Shown here: in pieces, positions 55,801 to 61,800 of the stretch
Position numbering within the stretch: position 1 is the stretch's first letter
How the letters are laid out: every line of letters starts with the position of its first letter
NCBI GenBank assembly: GCA_014381825.1
Contig: JACNKX010000077.1
Span: 114,774-178,773 of the forward strand
Direction: 5' to 3'
Source: Planctomycetota bacterium
Lineage (GTDB): Bacteria; Planctomycetota; Planctomycetia; Pirellulales; Pirellulaceae
DNA: 64,000 nucleotides
Position numbers and translations under genes: made by a program
Notes under the pieces: model-generated
Database searches by the model: none
What the model was told of the DNA's origin: nothing
Seen by the model: the letters and a program-made list of their open reading frames with translations, nothing else

Positions 55801-58800
55801 CAACGGCAATAACGCTAACAACGACATCACGGTCATCGGTAACAACTCGAATGACTTCACCGTCAGTATCGACGGCGGACCGGCGGTTCAATACACCGAC
55901 TTCCCGACGCTAACGGTCAACGCACTGGCTGGCAATGACGACATTAGTGTCTCGCCGTTCTATGGCACCGGTGGATGGGATCAAACCGTCAACATCAACG
56001 GTAACGAGCCGAGTGCTGATACCGACATGCTGGTGATCGATGGCAGTGCTGCCGTCGACACGCTGGCGTATACTCCGGACACGGGCGCGTTATTGATCGA
56101 CGGCGGTGCTGCCGCAGGAACGGGAACGACGTTCGCTCTGACCACGCTGGAAGGATTGATCTACAACGGGCAAGGTGGAAACGACACACTAACCACCATC
56201 TTGGCGGACGGCGTTTCGAGCATTGTGACAGTACGCGCCGGCGCAACGATTGATGCAGGCAGTGTGCAAGTCGATTCACTGCTGGCGTTGTCCTTCACCA
56301 ACATCGGAGCTACTGGGCAACTGACCGTGACAGACGGCACCGGCACCCAGACGGACACGCTCGTCTATCGAGGCACCGCTAGCAACGATGCGTTCACATC
56401 AGCAGCGAATACCGGCACGCTCGACTTGGTAACATTGGCTGGCAACCACATTGATGTTCTGCAAACCGGGATCGAGACGCTGACCTTGGACGGACTCGAC
56501 GGAGACGATACTTTCACGATCAGCGCGACATCAGGTAGCAGCCAGCCGTACACAACGATCAATCTGCAGGGTGGCGATCCTTCGGCTTCGGACGTCGCGA
56601 ATCTGAACGGAGATGCCCAATCGGCACTCGTCGCGAATCTCGGTGGCGCAACACCGAGCGCAGCAGGGGCGGGTTTAGGCACCGTAAATCTAAACGGCGT
56701 AGAAACCGTCAACGCGACGAACGGCGCCGGCGCGATTACGGTCAACGCCACGACGGCGGCCGATACGATCGAGGTGACGCCAACGGCAGCTAGCACGGCA
56801 ACGGTTCAAGTCAACGGCGTCTCGCCAGTCTTGAACACAACGAACACGGGCCCGTTAACGATTGCAGAAGGAACCGGTGGCGACGGCGACACGATCACGG
56901 TCAACGGAACCACCAACGGAGAAACGATCACCATCGTGCAGGCAGCCACGGCAACGGTATCGGTGGCTTCGTTGAAGCAAATCTCGATCACGACTGCCAA
57001 CGCGGAAGCCCTCGTTGTCGCCGCTGGCTTGGGCGACGACATGATCAATGTAAGCGGCACCACAGGTCCAGCGCTGACCGTCGACGGCGGTGGTTCTTCA
57101 ACAGCCGACCGCCTCACGCTCACCTCCGCTGAAGATCAAGCCGACTTTGCGTTCGCTCCAGGACAAGCGAGCGACTCGGGGGCCTTGACGATGGACACTG
57201 CGGTCACTCAGTTCCTGGGCATCGAATTGATAACACTCGATGCGGGTCCGGGAGCTGGCTCCAACGCGGCAGACAACCTGACCATCAGCGGCAATGGCGA
57301 GACAAACCAGATTCGCTTCGTGGCGGACGGTACCAATGCGGATAATGCGACGGTGTGGGTGGATGCTCGGCCAATCATCACGTTGAACAACTTCACCGAC
57401 GACAGCAACGTGACTCTTAACGGAGCGGCTGGTGACGATGTACTGACTGTCGCGCCGACTCTGACGACCACGAACTTCGACAACATCACAGCCAATGCCG
57501 GTGGACCGGCGGATAATGACCGAGTTGTGATTGAAGGAACGGCAGGCGCGGACACCTTCGCATACACACCTGATGCGGCGATCGATGCCGACGGCGAAGT
57601 TGTCTTCGGTAGCGGTGCAAATACCGTTACGGTCAGTTTTGACGATGCGGAGCAGTTCGCGATCGCTGGCTTGGCCGGAAACGATACTGCGACGTTCAAT
57701 GACGCGATGGGAACGAGCAGTGACGGCGTAATCTTCACACCTGGCCTCGGCGATGACGGCACGATCAAGATCAACGCAAGTACACGAGTCGACTTCACCA
57801 GTATTGAAGTCCGGACGATCGATACGAGTGACGGCACCGATACTCTGACCGTCAATACTTCGAGCAACAACGATGCGGTCGTGGTATCAGGAATCGGTGC
57901 TACAACAACGCTCGCGATCAATGGCGAGACTACAACCTTTACACACGATATCACGACTGCTGACGCCCTGATTGTGAACACCGGCAGTGGGAAAGACACG
58001 ACGACCGTGACGCCGACTGCGGGAATCGCGGTCAGCGTCGATGGAGGCGATCCTTCCGACGGCGATACCGTCATCGTGAACGCCACGACCGGAGCCGACA
58101 CGATCGCAATCAGCGCGGGCAGCGTGGCAATCACCGGTTTGCCCATAGTCGCGTTGACTGGCGTCGAGCAGATCGACGTAAATGCACTTGGCGACGACGA
58201 CACAATCACAGTCAATGACATGACCGCAACCAACGTCACGCTGGTGAACGTCGCGGCAGGTGCCAATACGGATGCTGTCGAAGTTGAAGGTACGAGCGGA
58301 AACGACGCGGTTAGCATCGAAGAAAGCGGAGGAACTGTCGAGGTCACCGGTCTCTCAGCAGTCGTCCGCATCACCGCGAGCGAGACAGTGACGTTCGACG
58401 GCAACGCGGGCGAAGATACGCTCACCAGCAGTGGCACCACGCCGAGCGTGGACGTCGCTGCGGGTCGAGTGACGGGAACCCTGACGGGCAACCTGGACTT
58501 CACGAACGCCGAGGCTCTGTTACTGCATGGCACGACGAGTTTGTCGGTGACGGAAGCTTCGACGTACGATCACGCACCGGGTGCCTTTTCCGACGAAGGA
58601 ACGTTGGAAGCGGACGGCTTGGAGATTCGCTACACGGGTCTGGGATTGGGTGACACGATCAACTTGACGGGAGCCACGACTGGCACAACGACCAATGATT
58701 CTTTGACGGCGCATGGCACGAATGAGGACGACTCGCTGGCGGTGGCATCGGGTGGCGACGTGACACTGACGGGCCGAGCGACGATCAATCCGACGAGCTT

Positions 58801-61800
58801 GGAAGATCTGACACTCCACGGCCTGATGGGGACTGATAGCGCGACGATCAACACAGGGCACACCTTCATGACGATTCGTGTGGAAGGCGGTAACCCGGAC
58901 GATGGCGATGCGCTGAGCCTGGTCGATGCAGGTGGCGCAGTCGCCGTGGCCTTGTCCACCTCGCAAGTCACCGGCTTCGACGGCACGATCACTTACAGTG
59001 GCATCTCGACGTTAAACGTCGATGCGACGGACGGCACGATGCGAGCGGTAACGATCACCGGTCGCACCAGCAACGAAACGTTCACGGCAGTTCCGACCGG
59101 CGCGAATGACGCGTCGGTCGCGACCGACGCTGGCGATCCGGCGATTCACGTCTCAGGCGCCGCCGACTTGAATCTAGATCTGGGCGCTGGTGGCGAAGAC
59201 ACACTGGTCGTACTGGGCACACTGGCGGGTGACACGATTACTGCCGATGGCGACAACGTGTTGGTCAACGACGGCGTGGCTCTGCTCTCGGTCGACTTCG
59301 CCAATGTCGAGGCGTTGGCAGTCGACGGCCAAGCGGGCGACGATACGTTCACGGTAACCAGTTCGGCCAACGTCCCGATCTTTATCGACGGCGGCGATCC
59401 GATTGGCACCGTCGGCGATACGCTGACGGTCAATGCCACGACCAGCGCCACGTTCATGGCCGGTCCGCAGAATGACGAAGGTTCGTTGGTCATCGATAGC
59501 AATCAGCCTGTCTCGTTCGATCATATTGAGAAGATCAATGTGACGGACACGGCCGGTAGCGACATGGACGTGACGGTCATGGGGACGGGCGCGGATGATG
59601 ATATCACGGCCGTGGGAACGGCGGCTCACACGGTCGACGTCCAAGTCAACGCGGGTGCCATCGTGACTTATACGGGACTCGATACGTTACTGCTGCAAGG
59701 CAAGAACGGCGATGACGATATTGACATTGATGTGAATGGTCTGACCACGGTAGCCATTACGGTCGACGGTGGCGATCCTTCCACTAGCGGGGACATGGTC
59801 ACCGTGACAGGAACAACGGGCGTGGACACTCCCCACTACACACCCGACGCGGTGGACAGCGGATCGCTGGCCATCGGCGGCCTGACACCGGCCATTGACC
59901 TCGACAACGTGGAACGCTTGATCGTCGACGGCGAAGACCAAGGCGAGACGCTGACAGTGACCGGCAACGCCAGTGACAACACGATCGTGCACACACCCGG
60001 TGCGGCCAACGATGCGGGTAGCGTGAAGGTGGATCAACTGTTGGCGATTGAATACACCAACGTGGGTAATAGCGGCAGTATCATGATCAACGGTGCTGGC
60101 CAGACGGCGACCGATCGCTTGATCGTCGAAGGTACTTCCGCAGCCGATACACTGGGTGTGGCAGGTGTGGCAACGGTGACGCTGAACAGCCGAGTCGACA
60201 TCAACACCACCGGTATCGAAGCCTACACGCTAGACGGCCAGACGGGCGACGACACGTTTGATATCACGGCTCTCAATATGATTCCGATCGTCGTAGCGGG
60301 CGATGGGTCCTCGAACGATACGTTGAACTTCACCGCGACCGGGATCACGACCGTGGAACTGGGGAACGGCGAAATCGAAGATGCCCATGCATCGACAACG
60401 GCGACTCCCGATGTGAGCTACACCGGAATCGAAGTCATCACCGTGTCGAGTACCAGCGGCGTGGTGGTCGAGGGAACCACGCTCGACGATACGATGCGTG
60501 TGACTCCGATCGCCAGCGACCAAGCGCTGGTCCAAGCAACTGGTCACCCGCTGGTCGACGTGACAACCACTTCGACGCTGACCATCGATCCGTTGGCAGG
60601 CAACGACGGCGTAACGATTCATGGCACGGCTGCCGAGGATGCGATTGGCGTTGTTCGCGGTGCTTCCGCCACCGTCACGGTGGGAACTCACAAGACCATC
60701 ACGCTCGACAGCGGCGATACCGAAGCCCTGGTCGTCGCTGGTGGTGTCGGCAATGACACGATTACGATCACTGGCAGCGGTGGACCCGCACTGACCGTGG
60801 ATGGTCAAGACGCGGCGACCAGCGATACGCTGGTGGTGGAAGCAGCCACGAACACGGCGGCCGTCTTCACGGTTAATCCGGGGACAACCGACGAGGCGGG
60901 TTCGGTGCAACTGGGTAGCGATACGACCCAGTTCCTGGGTATCGAAGGCATCACCCTGGATGCCAATGGCGGCAGCGGAGCCGACAGCCTGACGATTCAT
61001 GGCACGGGAGCCAGTGACGTCCTGACGGTCGTGGCCAGTGACGCGGATACGTTGACCGTCGAGGTGAACAGTCGCGCCCGAGTAACGTTCGACGAGTTCG
61101 ATAGCGCAAGTACCTTGAATCTCGACAGTGGTGCCAGTGATGATGATGTATCGATCACCCAACCGGCAGTCGGCTGGAACATCACGACCGTGGGTGTCGA
61201 TCTGGGTGATCCAACGGCCACTGCCCCGACCGCCAATGACCGCTTGGTCGTGGTTGGTTCCACCAGTGCCGATGCCTTCGATTACGATTCGACGGCCGGT
61301 ACGCTGGACGTGACTTCGAGTACGGTCACCACGACTTATAACATTGCCGATACGGAAGCGCTGGTCATCGATGGTGCGGGCGGCACGAACACGCTGGCGG
61401 CCAACGGCACGGGCGTGTTCGCTTTGAATCCACTGTCCGCGACCACGGGTGAACTGCAAGTTGGCACGACCACGCCACTCACTTGGCAGAACCTGGACGG
61501 CACGATCACCCTGACTGGAGCCGGGACGGACGAACTGATCGTCTCCGGTACCAGCAACAACGATGTGGCCACGGCGACCAGCAGTTCGCTGACGATCAAC
61601 ACGCGCGTGTATGCCCTGGCATCACTCGAGACGATCACCTTGAACCTCCTCGATGGCGATGACACAACGACCGTAACTCCCGGCACGGCGACCTTCAACG
61701 TGCATGGTGGCAGTCCGGATGACGCGGACTCGTTGACCTTCCAGCGTGTGGCAGGCGACGTGACACTCGACTTGGGTGCCCGCTCGATCGTGGAAGCAAC

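Larger units (their letters stand above)
45955..58790 (+). repeat. 'Y-x-V-x-P ... GRA' module, later copies of a seven-copy family
   Basis: A module of about 100 residues: 'YVELESI', 'G-x-x-xYxVxPxxxxDEGTI', 'V-x-YxGxGxGExIxLxG', 'DxLTVxGTxxDDxFTV' and a closing 'V-x-x-xGRAT(V/I)'. Copies lie at about 41.94, 43.57, 45.96, 47.63, 51.33, 54.71 and 58.50 kb; the first two belong to the 546-codon duplication. The GRAT or GRAN strand at the end is the most constant part. Spacing varies from 1.6 to 3.8 kb. Confidence 0.8.

Noticed and set aside
57208..58533. 441-codon - strand open frame (also 60230-61459 and 21661-22698)
   Set aside because: Same shadow effect; it follows the repeat structure of the + strand and resembles no family.
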